From Crocodylus rhombifer (Eukaryota; Chordata; Crocodylia; Crocodylidae), in assembly GCA_038503035.1 (NCBI GenBank), contig JAVSML010018968.1:1-64000 (forward strand): a DNA stretch of 64,000 bases. The letters run 5' to 3'. The notes below the pieces were generated by a model, which ran no database searches, was not told the DNA's origin, and was given only the letters and a program-made list of their open reading frames with translations. The position numbers were made by a program, and so were the translations under genes. Each line of letters opens with the position of its first letter. Position 1 is the first letter of the stretch. Below are positions 12,801 through 24,885 of this stretch, in pieces.

Positions 12801-14650
12801 AGGGTTGCTATCAAGTTGAAGATTATGGCCCAGATTCTCTACCATGTCTGGTCTCTGCTCACTGTGACTCATATTAGTATTTATATATTACTAATACTCA
12901 TATTAGTACAGGGGCTTCTCCGGCTGAAGCTAATGACCCCCAGCAGGCTGTTGACCAGTTGAGAATGAACTGGAGTGCAAGGGTATTTTGGTCACACCGA
13001 CACACTACCTCTGCCAGGGAAAGGAAGGTGGTGGTACAAGAGTTGTCTACGTTGGCATCATGGAACCCAGTTTGGAAGTGGAGTGTGGGGAGGCAGAAAG
13101 AGGCAGGGGCTGGACAAAGAAATTGGCCCCATATTTTAAAAAAACCTCATAGATATATCACAAATAACCTATAATTCTTCTAACCTTCCATTTTATTTAT
13201 AAGCAATGGCTGCTGCTTATAAGTATGCCATTATATGATTCCTACTTCTGTACATGTCCCACGTGGACTGATGCTAACAATGACAATATAGATGAGTCCA
13301 TGGTAAAACCATCTGTTTTCTGATGCACCTCTCTGCACTGGCTGAAAGCACTTGAAGTAATTAACAGCTTTGTCTGAGAATTTAAACTGTGACAGTGATT
13401 CAGTTTGTGAATTTGTGCTATCCCCAGAAATTTCTTTCCCATTGTAATTAGTTCTCTGTAGTGAGATTATTAGTGTTCAGGGAGAAAATACCTTTTGCCT
13501 GTGATCCACTTATTCTGTCAACATTCTGCAGTTTTTCACTCTGTCCTTTGAAATATTTTTTTGGAAATTTTAAGCACAGGAGTCTTTTTTTTTCATTGTT
13601 TTGAGCACTGAATCTGTGTACTAGTTAGTTTAAGCTGTGCACAATTTAAACCTTTCACATTTGAAATGAATAGCACATGAAATCCCATTGATTTTATTAG
13701 TGAGAGCTGTACCATAACTGTCCCACTGCTATTGACTTCAGTTGAAAGAAGAAACAAAACTGACACCACCGTTATTATTATTTTGATTGCTATCATGCTC
13801 AGAAGCCCCAAGCAGGACGGGGACACCATTTTGCAATGCTGCACAAACATAACCAAAGGCACTGCTTCTTTCCCAAAACAGAAAAGGGAGTAAAGCTCTA
13901 GAGTACATGGAGGCTCTGAGTAAGAGTAAGATCTAGCCTTAAGATGACGAGTAGCATAGGAATGGCTGAGAAGAGAGCTAAAAATCAATATTTGGTTTAC
14001 CAATAGTGTAGCTCAAACAAAATTCGTTATAAATATTCCAAATCAATTCAAAAACTCAGGATACAATTCTGAACTCATTGAAATAAGTGGGAATTTTGCC
14101 ATTGGTTTTTATGGGGTCAGAACTCATGTCCAAAAGAACTTCTTTTTTTATGGACACCAATTCAGAACCCATCCACACCAATCTGGCAGAACATCTTCTT
14201 ACTATTAATGCTATGATAATACAATGCCAATGTGAATGTTTTAAAGGCGCTCTGCCTGTATCTATTCATCTAGTTATTTGTGCTACACTTCTCTTCCTAG
14301 GATCTGAGCATCTTTATTGCCCAGCATGATACCCATGAAATCAAGCACTATATTTACCATACATCAAAGCAAGTACAAAGTTTGTAATATCAAATATATG
14401 TTTTATTTATCAATGTACTGCAAATAAATGACTGACATGTATCTGACAAATAGTCTAGTAAACGCTAATAAAACTCAGACTTGATAAGGCTGTTAAACCA
14501 ATTCTTAGTAGAATGTAACAGTGCAAAAAAAAAAGCCTCTTAGGATTTTGAGATCCATAGCAATATTCAATCATATTGAAAGAAATAAAATACTTAAAAT
14601 CCTTACAGTTATTTTTACATATATGCCAGACTCTAACATAAGGCTCTAAA
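12801..14650. other. Non-coding with scattered old repeat motifs
   Basis: No gene was seen. Fragments such as CCCATTGATTTTATTAGTG (13684) and CATTGAAATAAGTGGGAATT (14078) look like degraded copies of a short 'TTGACTTCAATGGGA' motif that recurs in the window. The open frames at 13593-14003 (minus) and 14087-14329 (plus) have no recognisable domains. Confidence 0.4.
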
Positions 14651-14756
14651 CTTCTTACCTACATCCTGCTAAACTTAATCACAAATCTACAAGAGCAAGA
14701 TTACAACTCAGAGTACAGACCTCAAGATATTACACTTCCTCCTCTCACACAACAAC

Positions 14757-15323
14757 TTCAGTTTCAACAACCAACACTTCCTCCAGACCGTGGGCACAGC
14801 TATGGGCACCAAAATGGCTCCACAATATGCCATCCTTTTCATGGCCCACCTGGAAGATGAATTCCTCAAGAACTGCCCCATTAAACCCATGCTATACCCA
14901 AGATATATAGATAACATCTTCATCGTTTGGACCAAAAACCTGCAGTCTCTGATTGATTTCCATCACAAATTCAACAATCATCACTCCTACACCAGACTAT
15001 CTCTTGAATACTCCAACACCAACATTCCCCTTTTAGACACCATGATCAGCATCCAGAATGGTAAAATACAAACCATCATATACAAGAAACCCATGGACCA
15101 ACATACGTATCTGCACAGAACCAGCAATCACCCTAAGCACACCAATCCCCATGAATCGCACACCATTAGTTTTGACATATCACCCTTCCCTGGAACCTAT
15201 ACAGAAAATCCTCAAACAATTGCAATTCTTAAAGAGATCTTCCCAGAACCACCCATCCTAGCCTTTAAACAAGCACTAAACCCCACCAACCTCATCACCA
15301 GAACCAAACTCCCTATGACCTAG
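14757..15323 (+). pseudogene. Penelope-like reverse transcriptase fragment
   Basis: Reading from 14757 gives FSFNNQHFLQTVGTAMGTKM, the conserved Penelope RT segment containing GTAMGTKMAP. It is followed by FMAHLEDEFL, then RYIDNIFIVW, the position of the catalytic YIDD box, here with the second aspartate replaced by asparagine. Downstream residues NIPLLDTMISIQNGKIQTIIYKKP match the later RT/thumb region. The frame stops at 15321-15323. Loss of the second catalytic aspartate and the missing N-terminal half make activity impossible. Confidence 0.85.
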
Positions 15324-15357
15324 AGCTAATGGATCCAGACCAGGCCAGGACAGGAAA

Positions 15358-15747
15358 TGTAAAACCTGTCAAAACATCTCCACCACCCCCACAATAACTA
15401 CACCCCACAACAGAGCCATCAGCATTCCTGAATCTTATATCTGCACCTCCAGAAATGTAATGCATCTCATCCAGTGCAACAAATGCCCTGATAGAAAATA
15501 CGTAGGAAAAACCAAACAACAACTGTGCACCAGAATGAACGCACACCAAAAATCCATCGAAGACAAAAATATCCAATTACCTGTGTGTGGACATTTTTCA
15601 CAAGAAAACCACTCTCTCTCCAGTCTCTCAGTTCTAATCCTCAAAGGGAATTTACAAAACACCTTTCATAGAAGAGCCTACGAACTTCACTTCATAAATT
15701 TACTGGATACAAAAAATCATGGACTTAATACAGCTTTGGATTTATGA
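15358..15747 (+). pseudogene. Penelope-like GIY-YIG endonuclease fragment
   Basis: This reads CKTC at 15358-15369 (the cysteine linker typical of these elements), then MHLIQCNKCPDRKYVGKTKQ, where YVG sits at the YIG position and is followed by the conserved QQLCTRMNAHQ segment (Arg of the active site). The frame ends in HFINLLDTKNHGLNTALDL and a stop at 15745-15747. It is offset in frame from the RT fragment upstream. The family normally nicks DNA for target-primed insertion. Confidence 0.8.
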
Positions 15748-16391
15748 CACATTACAACCTGCCTGACATCTGACAGACCAGGTAACCTGCCTTAAGCTGT
15801 CCACTGGCATTTTTTCACACCTTTTCCTCCCTCCAGTCACTCCCACCCTTTGTCTTCCAAACTTCCCTCATTTGCATTTTCACAGACTTCTTGTTTACTT
15901 TAGCTTCTTTTCTACCTTGAACTCATAACAGCAGCAGAGTCTCCCTATTCCTGATGAAGGGCGTTTGTGCCCAAGAGCTTGCAAAGAACTTTTTTTCAAC
16001 TATTTAGTTGGTCTAATAAAAGATATCACATCTATCTAAGGAACCTTGCCTAAACATAAGCGGTACGTTTATATAGTGGTTTCTACCCTAAATGGTTTTG
16101 AAGTGCTTTGTAAACTGATATACTGTGATCAGTTTGTCCATCACTGAAATTCATCCATCTCTGGGGTGAAATGTGATAGTTTGCTAGTAATGCAGAGAAA
16201 CAAAGTTAGAAAAGAAATATACAGCATGTGCTTGAAACGCAAAAAGATCTGAAGCCTGGAGTTGGAATCATTGTAGGAACTATATATTATAGTTTCTATT
16301 TTCTGAGCAATTATCAGATTAATTTGGGTCTATTGCCCCATGGCATCCTGACTAGCTATAACTCTATTCTACCTTATAGGCTTACTTTGAA

Positions 16392-16898
16392 ACCAAGGGG
16401 CATGTCCCCATGTGCATACACATGCATTTTCCTGGGGACAAATAGCAGTGGGACATATTTGTGCCACTGCTAAGGAATGCCCCTGCACATATGCTCTGGA
16501 GTATGGCAAAGTGCCTTGGGCAGGGTACAGGAGGCTGGGGCCAGCACCTGGGCTGGGCCCAGCAGCCTTATTTGGGGTCCTGGGGGACTTGTGGGGCTGC
16601 AGTGGTGGTGACCTGGGTGCATGGAGCCTGGCTAGCAGCCAGAGTGAGGCTCTGACCAGTCAGGCTCTGGTTCTGGAAAAACTGTGGCATGCTACTGCCA
16701 TATATACCACACCACTGTTTTTCTCCTTGCTTTTTTAGATCCCAGGATTTCCCGGTATCTAATTTTGCTACCATATTGCAAATATGCAGTGCAGTGAACC
16801 AATTCACATGCACCATGTGTGTTATGCAGTGCCTCAAAAAAGTGCCTTTTGAGGCACTGCAAAGTGAAGGTTCCCACTCGTGGGGATGCAGCCATAAG
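16392..16898. mobile_element. MITE family A, copy with terminal inverted repeats
   Basis: The left end (AAGGGGCATGTCCCCATGTG) and the reverse complement of the right end (TATGGCTGCATCCCCACGAG) align as imperfect inverted repeats. Near the left end is the subterminal hairpin GGGGACAAATAGCAGTGG ... CCACTGCTAAGGAATGCCCC (16434-16484). The middle shares GGTACAGGAGGCTGGGGCCA and GGGTCCTGGGGG with copies at 25840, 29030-29200 and 47560-47620. No coding capacity. The superfamily is not certain; no clean target duplication was found. Confidence 0.65.
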
Positions 16899-16936
16899 GT
16901 TTTCACTTCTGTCTTACTAGCTACTTTGCTATCTGT

Positions 16937-17206
16937 GGACGCATCTACACATGCAATTAATGTGACTGAATATACTCCAGCTTAATTTGAGCTCGAGTAA
17001 ACTAATCCTGATGTCACTGTCTACATGTGCGTTTAAGCACAGTAATTTACTGTGCTGCCAGATACCACTTGTATCTGATAGGACTATCTGGTAGCACATT
17101 AAATTTGCCTTTTGCACTCTGACTGCCACACATGTGTAGACAGTGATGCTTTACTGTGCAGAAAATTAGTGTGCTGTATAGTAAAGCATCTCATGTAGAT
17201 GTGCCT
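16937..17206. mobile_element. MITE family B, copy 1
   Basis: The ends read GACGCATCTACACATGC on the left and CTCATGTAGATGTGCC on the right, giving inverted repeats around the core GCATCTACA(C)ATG. Inside are further copies of the same core (CTGTCTACATGTGC at 17018, CACACATGTGTAGACAG at 17126) and TTTACTGTGC(A) motifs, which recur at 48375-48460. It lies only about 40 bp from MITE A, so the two are adjacent independent insertions. Confidence 0.6.
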
Positions 17207-17855
17207 TGCGTGTATCCACTTCTGTTTGTTTTAATTCATCTTTCTACTCATCAGCATGTCTTAGCCTTTGTTTTGTTTAATCTACTTCTTCTTGTGTATT
17301 CAGGTCAAACATATTCCAAAACTTCCAAGTAAGTTTTATAGGCAAACTTTGAGTCTGAGCCTGTAACCTGACAATAGCTCACAAGTGAAGGGTACAGATT
17401 AGACAAGGTGTCAGCAATGTTTTTGGGCAGAATGCCAAAAACACCCACAACCTTGACTTGTAAGATGCTGGTGTACCAGGGGCAGATGATGGGGGAGTTG
17501 CTAGCCCCTCCCCCGCAGCCAGCCCCTCCCCCATCGTCCACCCTAGGGTACATGTGCCAAGCAAAATGCCTTTGTGTACCATGCTCTGACATTGTGTGCT
17601 AGGGGTTGCTCACTCTTGGATTAAATTATTTGACAGTTTATCTTTTTACAGCATGAATAAATTAGCATGAATGAATGAAGGCAAAATATGCCACAAAAGC
17701 CAAATTCTTTTAAAGCTTTCCAAATGGATGAGCTTATTTAAACCAGATTAAGGTCTTGCTCCTGCTCCCATTGAATGCAAAGGCAAAACTTCTATCAACT
17801 TCAATGGGAATGTCAGTATAGCTAACATGTGTCCTGTTTTTGGATTTGGCTGGAC
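17207..17855. other. Non-coding, old repeat scraps
   Basis: No gene was seen. At 17757-17815 the sequence GCTCCTGCTCCCATTGAATG and CAACTTCAATGGGAATG form a short inverted pair of the recurrent 'TTGACTTCAATGGGA' motif. Confidence 0.4.
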
Positions 17856-17857
17856 TC

Positions 17858-20800
17858 ACTGTAAAAAGGGTAAAAAGAAGTTTACCGGGTAATGTGGGGC
17901 CTCTGCAAGACACACTAGGAAATCTGGTCGTTGCACCAGACAGCAAAGCTAACCTATTTAACAATTTCTTTGCCTCCATTTTTCTGGGTAGGGACCTGGT
18001 CATCCCCCCCCACTGGGACCCCCATAGGCCCCGGGGGAGGCACACCCAGGCCTAGGGTCAGTCAGGACCTAGTCAGGGAACTTCTGGAGGGACTGGGCAT
18101 ATTTAAATCAGCAGGTCCTGATGATCTCCACCCCAGAGTGCTGAGGGAACTAGCAGAGATTATTGCAGGACCTCTGGCACAGCTTTACAAGCACTCATGG
18201 AGCTCTGGTAATGTGCCAGAGGACTGGAAAAGAGCCAATGTGGTTCCCATTTTCAAAAAGGGAGGAAGGAGGACCCAGGAAACTATAGGCCTGTTAGTCT
18301 TACCTCGGTCCTGGGGAAGCTTTTTGAGAAAATTATCCTGGCTCATGTCTGCGAGGGGCCAGCAGGGCAGACTATGCTTAGGGACAATCAACATGGGTTC
18401 ATTAGAGGCAGGTCCTGTCAGACCAACCTGGTGGCCCTCTATGACCAGGTCACCAAATATCTGGATGCAGGTCTCGCAGTGGATACAGTCTTTCTGGATT
18501 TTAGGAAGGCCTTTGACACGGTCTCTCACCCTATTCTCATTAAAACACTAGGAGACTGTGGTGTCGATGCCTATGCAGTCAGATGGGTCACTAACTGGCT
18601 GGAGGGCTGCACCCAGAGAGTGGTGGTGGACGGGTCATTTTCAACCTAGAGGGATGTGGGCAGTGCGATCCCCCAGGACCCAGTCCTCAGGCCTGCACTG
18701 TTCAACATCTTCATCAGCGACTTGGACAAAGGGGTAAAATGCACTCTGTTCAAATTTGCAGACTGTCCCGGGGCATGGCGAAGGAACGAACCCTGAAGGA
18801 TCCCAGGGGGACCCTGGGGGGCAACACACCACGGGGAAAGCAAAGGGGAAGAAAGAATAAACAAAAACAGCTCACCGGTGGCAGGAATAGCGGCAGGGCT
18901 GGAAGCGGTGGCAGGAGTTGCAGCGGAGCGGAAAGCGGCGGCGGGATCCGCACGGCTCATTAGCTGTGGTTTGTTTAAAGGGGAAACAGCTGGGGAAGTG
19001 GGGAAGGAGAACCAGCTCAGGGGGATAAGAAGGGAGAGGGAGTGAATAGAAGAGGAGGAGAGGCGGCAAGAGAGCTGGGGAAGAAGAGCTCCCGAGGGCA
19101 CCAGGAAGGTGGAGGAGCTAGGGAACGTTGCCTCCAACTCACAGGAGGAATCTGAATTGTGCCCAGGGGAAGACGCTGCCGTCAGACCTGACAAGACCCA
19201 GGTGTCCCGACTGCATGTAAACCTGGGGGCACGTGGAGAACCGAGACTAAAGGCTTCATCATCTCAGGTGGAGGGCAACGGACATAAGAAGTAAGAGAGG
19301 ATCTTTACAGGAGGATGGACTGAGACTCCACATCCGGGACAAGGACCCTAACCGAAACTCATGGAAGGAATATTCCTCTGCTAGGGGGGCTTAGCAGGTC
19401 TCACGAGGGGGGTGGAATCTGCAGTATTGCCCGGCACCCTACAAGAGGAAGGGCACTTAGGTTAAGGGAGATAGCACCGCAATAGGCATACCTAAACGTT
19501 GGCCTAGGAAAGGTTGTGAAGGGACCTGGAGGGGTTCCTATAGCCTTGTAATTAGTTTATTATTCTGTCACCACTAACGCCGCTTGTATGTGAGGGTTAT
19601 TTTCTTTATTATAGTTGTTTGGGGCTCTAAAATTAGAGGGAACCAAGATCCCTAAAGGCCAGACTAGCTAAGAAGGAACCAGGGCTTCCTGGGCCCCTGC
19701 GTGAGCCTAGCTGGAACTCAGAGGGACCCTATATCCAGGGAATGGTCGGCCGCCGGCAACCACGATAGCACACCCCTGAGGCTGGGTCTAGGGCAAGGTA
19801 CAGGGGAGGCTGGAGCCTCGTGAAGAACATCACGCTTCGGCCTTGGGGAGGCAGCCGGCATCAGGCAATCAGACCCCTCCATCACTGAAATACCATCAAA
19901 GTCGTGGCAGGTGGGATAAAGAGGGGGAAGACCGCCTGAAACAGGAGATCGTGGGCCACTCCCTTAAGAGACGGAGCGAAAGGTTACCACCAGGCCCCTG
20001 GTCAAGGCAGCGAGGGACCGTGTGATCGAGGCCCGGCGGGTGCACAGATGACACTAAAATGTGGGGAGAAGTGGGCACACTAGAAGGAAGGAATAGGCTG
20101 CAATCGGATCTGGACAGGCTACAGGGGTGGGTGGAAGAGAACAGGATGCATTTCAACACTGACAAGTGCAAGGTGCTGCACCTGGGGAGGAAGAACCAGC
20201 AGCATACCTACAGACTGGGGAACTCCCTTCTCATCAGTGCAGAGGCAGAAAAGGAACTTGGAGTCACTACTGATACCAAGATGAACGTGGGCCAACAGCA
20301 TGGGGAACGCGGTCAGGAAGGCCAACCGTGCCCTGTCGTGCATCCACAGGTGCATCTCAAGCAGGTCTGAGGAGGTGATCCTCCCCCTCTATGCGGCACT
20401 GGTCAGGCTGCAGCTGGAGTACTGTGTCCAGTTCTGAGCGCCGCACTTCAGGAGGGATGTGGACAACATGGAGAGTGTCCAGAGGAGACCACTCGCATGA
20501 TCGGGGGGCAGCAGAGCAGGCCCTACAAGGAGAGGCTAAGGGACCTGAACCTGTTCAGCCTCCACAAGAGAAGGCTGAGGGGGATCTAGTGGCTGTTTAC
20601 AAACTAGTCAGGGGGGACCAGCAGGCACTGGGGGAGTCTCTGTTCCCCTGAGTACTCCCAGGAGTTACAAGAAATAACAGTCACAAGCTGGCAGAGGGCA
20701 GATTCAGACTAGACATCAGGAGGCGCTGCTTCACTGTCAGGGCGGCTAGGGTCTGGAATCAACTTCCAGGCGAAATGGTGCTGGCTCCTACCCTGGGGGT

Positions 20801-20935
20801 CTTTAAGAGGAGGCTAGATGAACACCTGGCCGGGGTCATTTGACCCCAGTACTCTTTCCTGCCATGGCAGGGAGTTGGACTTGATGATCTGCTCAGGTCC
20901 CTTCCCACCCTACCAACTATGAAACTATGAAACTG
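17858..20935 (+). mobile_element. CR1 LINE, 5'-truncated, copy 2, interrupted by a 1.28-kb insertion
   Basis: It starts in the RT finger region (GGTAAAAAGAAGTTTACCGG, matching 6723 onward of copy 1) and runs collinearly with copy 1 to the CTATGAAACTATGAAACT tail at 20918-20935. It is split at 18763/20045 by a TG...CA insertion. Coding remnants include SAGPDDLHPRVLRELAEI (near 18100), HGFIRGRSCQTNLVALYD (18389-18440), FLDFRKAFDTVSHP and, past the insertion, DKCKVLHLGRKN. A stop at 18647 (after DGSFST) and several frame changes kill it. The FADD box itself is where the insertion landed. Confidence 0.95.
18764..20044. mobile_element. Probable solo LTR (TG...CA) nested in CR1 copy 2
   Basis: The insertion begins TGTCCCGGGGCATGGCG and ends GCCCGGCGGGTGCA, giving the TG...CA ends of an LTR. 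It is flanked by CAGAC (18759-18763) and CAGAT (20045-20049), a 5-bp target duplication with one substitution. The uninterrupted CR1 reading is AAATTTGCAGATGACAC, exactly restored when the insert and one duplicate are removed. No gag, pol or env frame is visible in its 1281 bp, so a recombined solo LTR is the best reading. Which retrotransposon or retrovirus group it comes from is not known from the sequence. Confidence 0.7.
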
Positions 20936-22480
20936 TCACCAACTGAATCAAAAACATGGAGGGACAACTAAAGAAGCCCCAACAGAAAGGCCAGAGCTAA
21001 ACCACCATATGTGAACAACCTAAATTTTGCGGGAATATGAATTCAGATCTCAATTCAAACCTTGACATTGATCCCCATGTTAAGAATAGGTTGGATGAGA
21101 ATAACAGCTCTGAATATCCTGAAGTTTGATGATTTGGAACAGAATAGTAACTTGGAAGCTCAGATGTACTTCCATGTCTTTTATTTTTCCCATTTTAGAA
21201 GAACACTCAAAATTAGCTTTTTTCACACTAGAAAATGATGAATGTACAAAGAAATCTGGTCTTTTAATCAGGCGCAAAAATCCTGGTATCTCAACAGATT
21301 ATTTTAAGAAGAATTCCAGCTCAATTCTGCAAAACCAAGATGATCAGAGAGCTGGGAAGACCTTGGATCAGGATCCAGCCTCTTGAGTTTGAACTCAATC
21401 TCTGATCACTTCAATGTCGCCTGCTTGCTAACCAGCACAGAAATAATGACCACTTTTCTTTTACCTTCCAATTTCCTACTTTAATGGACTAAGTACTTAC
21501 AGGGCTTTTCAAAGTGAGTTACAGGGGTGTGCTCCCTAAAGAACACATCTCTGATGAATAATTGGTTAGAGCTCTAATAAAAAAAATCATTTTACCTCTC
21601 AACCTGTGCAGCAGAATTTCTATTCCACTGTATTATTATCCACTCAAGATATTCAGACTTTGCTTTAGGAAAGTTATTTTAGATGGATTAAAAGATAAAA
21701 TATGTAGAATTTTATCATGATCGGTTTCAATATTTAAGACATCCTAAAAACATGCCTCTTTCAATCTCCTCTCTATGTTCATTTTGAAGAACTTTTTAGG
21801 TGAAGATGCAGTGTATGTGCAGCAAATTATTTCGTCTCAATGGTCTAGGTAATTCTCCATTCTCTAGACATACCAGTGATGCATTGTTTTTAAAAACAGT
21901 AAGCTCTACAACAGATTGGCTCATTTTATACTTCGTGTGATTTCAGTAAGCATCATGATGCTGTGCTGCAAAAGGCTTTCCCTTAGGTCTAGGGAGAAAG
22001 GAACATTTGTTGGAAACAGGATTTTTTAAAAGACATTAAAGACACTGATAGTCTTTGTTTGTGTGGAATGACAGAAAATGGTTCTTTTGACTCATCTTCA
22101 GAACGCTGAGGATTCTGGAAGTAAATGTACATTCACACATGGATGCATGGGTGCACACATGTACATGCACACATTTCTTTCTATTTTGTGCATTCCCAGC
22201 ATGATGTGAGAGCTGAAAAGGCACCTTGTTCTTTCCACTCTGCACACAATGCTGCATTGCAAGAATTCAGTGTGTGCATAGAGGAGATTGAGAGGAAACA
22301 GAGTCGCAAACCATATGACCCTCCATAAACTTTGGTTATTTCCTGCAGACATTTCTGCGGAAGTGAATGCTCCTGGTTCCTGTATATCTCGCATTCTGTA
22401 CCTGGCTACATTTGCTTCAGGCTGAATTGGACTAAACCTAAGTCAGCTCATCCTTATGATTTTCCATCATCATAAAGGCA
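20936..22480. other. Non-coding, no recognised feature
   Basis: AT-rich DNA with short frames only. A patch of alternating CA/TG words (CACATGGATGCATGGGTGCA) near 22136-22170 is simple-sequence-like. Confidence 0.45.
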
Positions 22481-22484
22481 CTGT

Positions 22485-23480
22485 CATGGTGCAGGGTCCC
22501 CAGGAATGGCTGTGATGCCCTAGGGCTCCGTGACCATGCCAGCTTTGCCCTGCAGGCACCTTCTAGTCTCGCCTGCCATGTCTTGTTGATTAAGATAATA
22601 AGTAAGGAGGCTGCCCACGAGTTTCTGTGGCCACAGTCCTTTCAAACCCCACTAAACCTTGTGTCTCCCTAGATCCCTTGCCAGGTCCCACTCCAAGTCA
22701 GTGTTTCACAAAATACCCTAACCTTAACCTTAATAGCTAGATGCATGGCTCAAAAACCTCCCCTTTACCACACCCCATGCCTCGCAGGTAGTATATATAA
22801 ATATTGTCCCTCTAATGAGGTCTTGGATGAACTCAACCTCCAGCTGACACTGGGCCCCTGGCCCCTGTCGCTGTGCCTCTGGCACTGGGCTCTCTGTGCT
22901 CCTATCATTGCACCCATCTGGCACTGGAGCTCTACACAACAATGTGCCCCAATGAGCTCTCCTCCTCCCCTATTAGCCTCATCCTGGTCCACTGGTACAA
23001 ACTGACAACAGAAACACAAGCTCCTGGGCTACAACATAACAATAACAATGGAGGCCACACTTTGCCCCTTGAAAAAGGTAAACTCTTCCCTTATTATTGT
23101 GTGCCTCCTAGCCCCAGATACCTTATAAGCTCCTGAAGCCCTATTAATCTTGCAGGCAGCAGATCAGGCAATCAAACATCCCCAGGTAGCTCTTTCACGC
23201 AGCAGCTGCTTTCCCTGGTGGATGCCAGAGAACTCACCCCCCTGCCAGCCCTAGCTCTGGGGCTTATTCATGCCCAGGGACCTGCTTTCTTCTGGTCAGT
23301 TGACCATGTGCAGGTGCCAGCTAATTTCCTCATTACCCTGATGCCCAGGCAACCTGTAGCTGTGGAGCTTTGCCTTGCTCAGAGGGCTCTCTAGCTAGGC
23401 TGCCTCTGCCCTTAAAGGGGCAGGTGTGTGGCACCTGCGCACAGTCAGCTTAGCACTCTGCAACAGATACAAAGTTTGTT
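22485..23480. repeat. GC-richer block, possible LTR-like interspersed repeat
   Basis: Composition jumps relative to both flanks. The block starts near TGTCATGGTGCAGGGTCCCC and contains a TATA-like GTAGTATATATAAATATTG at 22788-22806, which would suit an LTR promoter. I could not find a matching target duplication or a convincing CA end, so the class and both borders are guesses. Confidence 0.25.
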
Positions 23481-24750
23481 GCCTCACTCCAGTACTTGCC
23501 TCCCACTGTAGTCTCATCTGTGTACCACATACCTGTGCCCACTGAAGCTCATCGCAGGACTCAGAACAAACTTGTTAACTTGATGCTTCTCCCACACTGC
23601 CTTGCCCTTTTCTGTGTCCTTCCAATAACTTTAAGAGTTTTAACTTATCCTCCTGACAGGTTTTTAAATGTAGCATTTAAGTTTGCAGTTAATTTTCCAG
23701 CCATGAATGCCTACAGTCAAATTGACTTAATAAGGGGTAAATTATTATGAATTAAGGAAAGCAATTATGTATGATGCATAAAAGGCACAATGACCCTTAG
23801 ACTTACAGGTCTGTACAAGGTAAGCCATATTAGTGCATTCTTCGTTTTAACATAAATTTGATTTGTATTTAATGTATTAATTGCGAGGCCAACAATGACC
23901 TGTCATATGTTAAAACATGATCAAGCAAATACATGAACAATATCTTCCCCTTCTTGTAGCTATTATAGCAAAGATACACCTACATACTGTAACATATTCA
24001 GATTCCTCTATGCATTTTGTAAAGGAATACTGTAAATGGCACATTCTCTACATAGAGTTTTTCAAACACAGCATATTTAATGTTTTTAATGTGCAAGTCT
24101 CCAACAAAATTTTGTAAAGAATTTGTTAGTATATAAAAAACTATATACTTGGATTTAATTATAGGGAAACAGCATTATTATCAAACCTGTCTCGTCACAT
24201 CAGTCTTGGATATCAATTTCTAGGCTCAGATGACAAACAGTGGAAGCTATTTTTCCAAGAGCAGCATCTGGCTTCTTGGCAAGCTTGTAATGCTGTTATC
24301 TTTAAAGCTTCAGAGTTGCTTTTGAGCACATTTTATTTATTATAAAGCAATTGCGTTGTCTTACTTCCCATAACTAAAGTCTGATAATATTTAATATCCT
24401 AAAGGAAGTAATAAAATTGAGAGCATGATGTTGCCTGTAAAATGGTGAATGAATAACTTTTTCCAGTACAAAATTCTTTCTTTACGTTAAAAGATAGTCA
24501 GAAACAATGAATAGTCACCCAAGTATTATTCTGGAAATGACAAAACAAAGATTTGCACCTCATCACTCTTCCAACAAAATCAAGGTCACTTTGTCTTTCC
24601 AACCTATTCAATTATATAATGTGGTGAAGACCTTCCTGTCCATAGTTCAGTGATGGATGACATGAACCCTTTGTACAGATTGCAATCTCCTGAGATAAAA
24701 GGCATTATATCCCAGCAAGACATTATGAATACAATAACACAAGAAAGAGA
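23481..24750. other. Non-coding, no recognised feature
   Basis: AT-rich sequence with no domain-bearing open frame and no repeat family that I recognise. Confidence 0.45.
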
Positions 24751-24756
24751 ATAATT

Positions 24757-24885
24757 AGGTGGCTTAAGGCACTGTCTTGGGAGTCAGGAAACCTGAGTTC
24801 CACCTTTGGTTTTGCCAGAGGTCCTCTATGTGACCCTGGGCAAGTCATTTGAGCCCATTTCAATGATATCCTTACGGAGTTAATT
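24757..24885 (+). repeat. MIR SINE relic
   Basis: The order GTGGCTTAAGGCACTGTCTT, GAGTCAGGAAACCTGAGTTC, then GTGACCCTGGGCAAGTCATT follows the MIR consensus: tRNA-derived box region, then the conserved core ending in GTGACCTTGGGCAAGTTACTT. Divergence is heavy, as expected for an ancient amniote SINE. Confidence 0.75.

Larger units (their letters stand above)
14660..16045 (+). mobile_element. Penelope-like retroelement (RT plus GIY-YIG endonuclease), 5'-truncated
   Basis: Reverse transcriptase sequence is followed in the same orientation by a cysteine linker and a GIY-YIG endonuclease, the domain order that defines Penelope-like elements. The 3' untranslated part contains CTGATGAAGGGCGTTTGTGC and then TTGGTCTAATAAAAGATATC, which also occurs in antisense at 55545-55580. 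The two coding parts are in different frames, with a stop at about 15321, so this copy is dead. The 5' half of the RT is missing or unrecognisable. Confidence 0.85.

Noticed and set aside
22485..23800. Possible LTR duplication AAAGGCAC at 22480 and AAAGGCAC at 23778
   Set aside because: The right-hand copy is not preceded by a CA end and the intervening sequence changes composition midway, so the match is probably coincidence.
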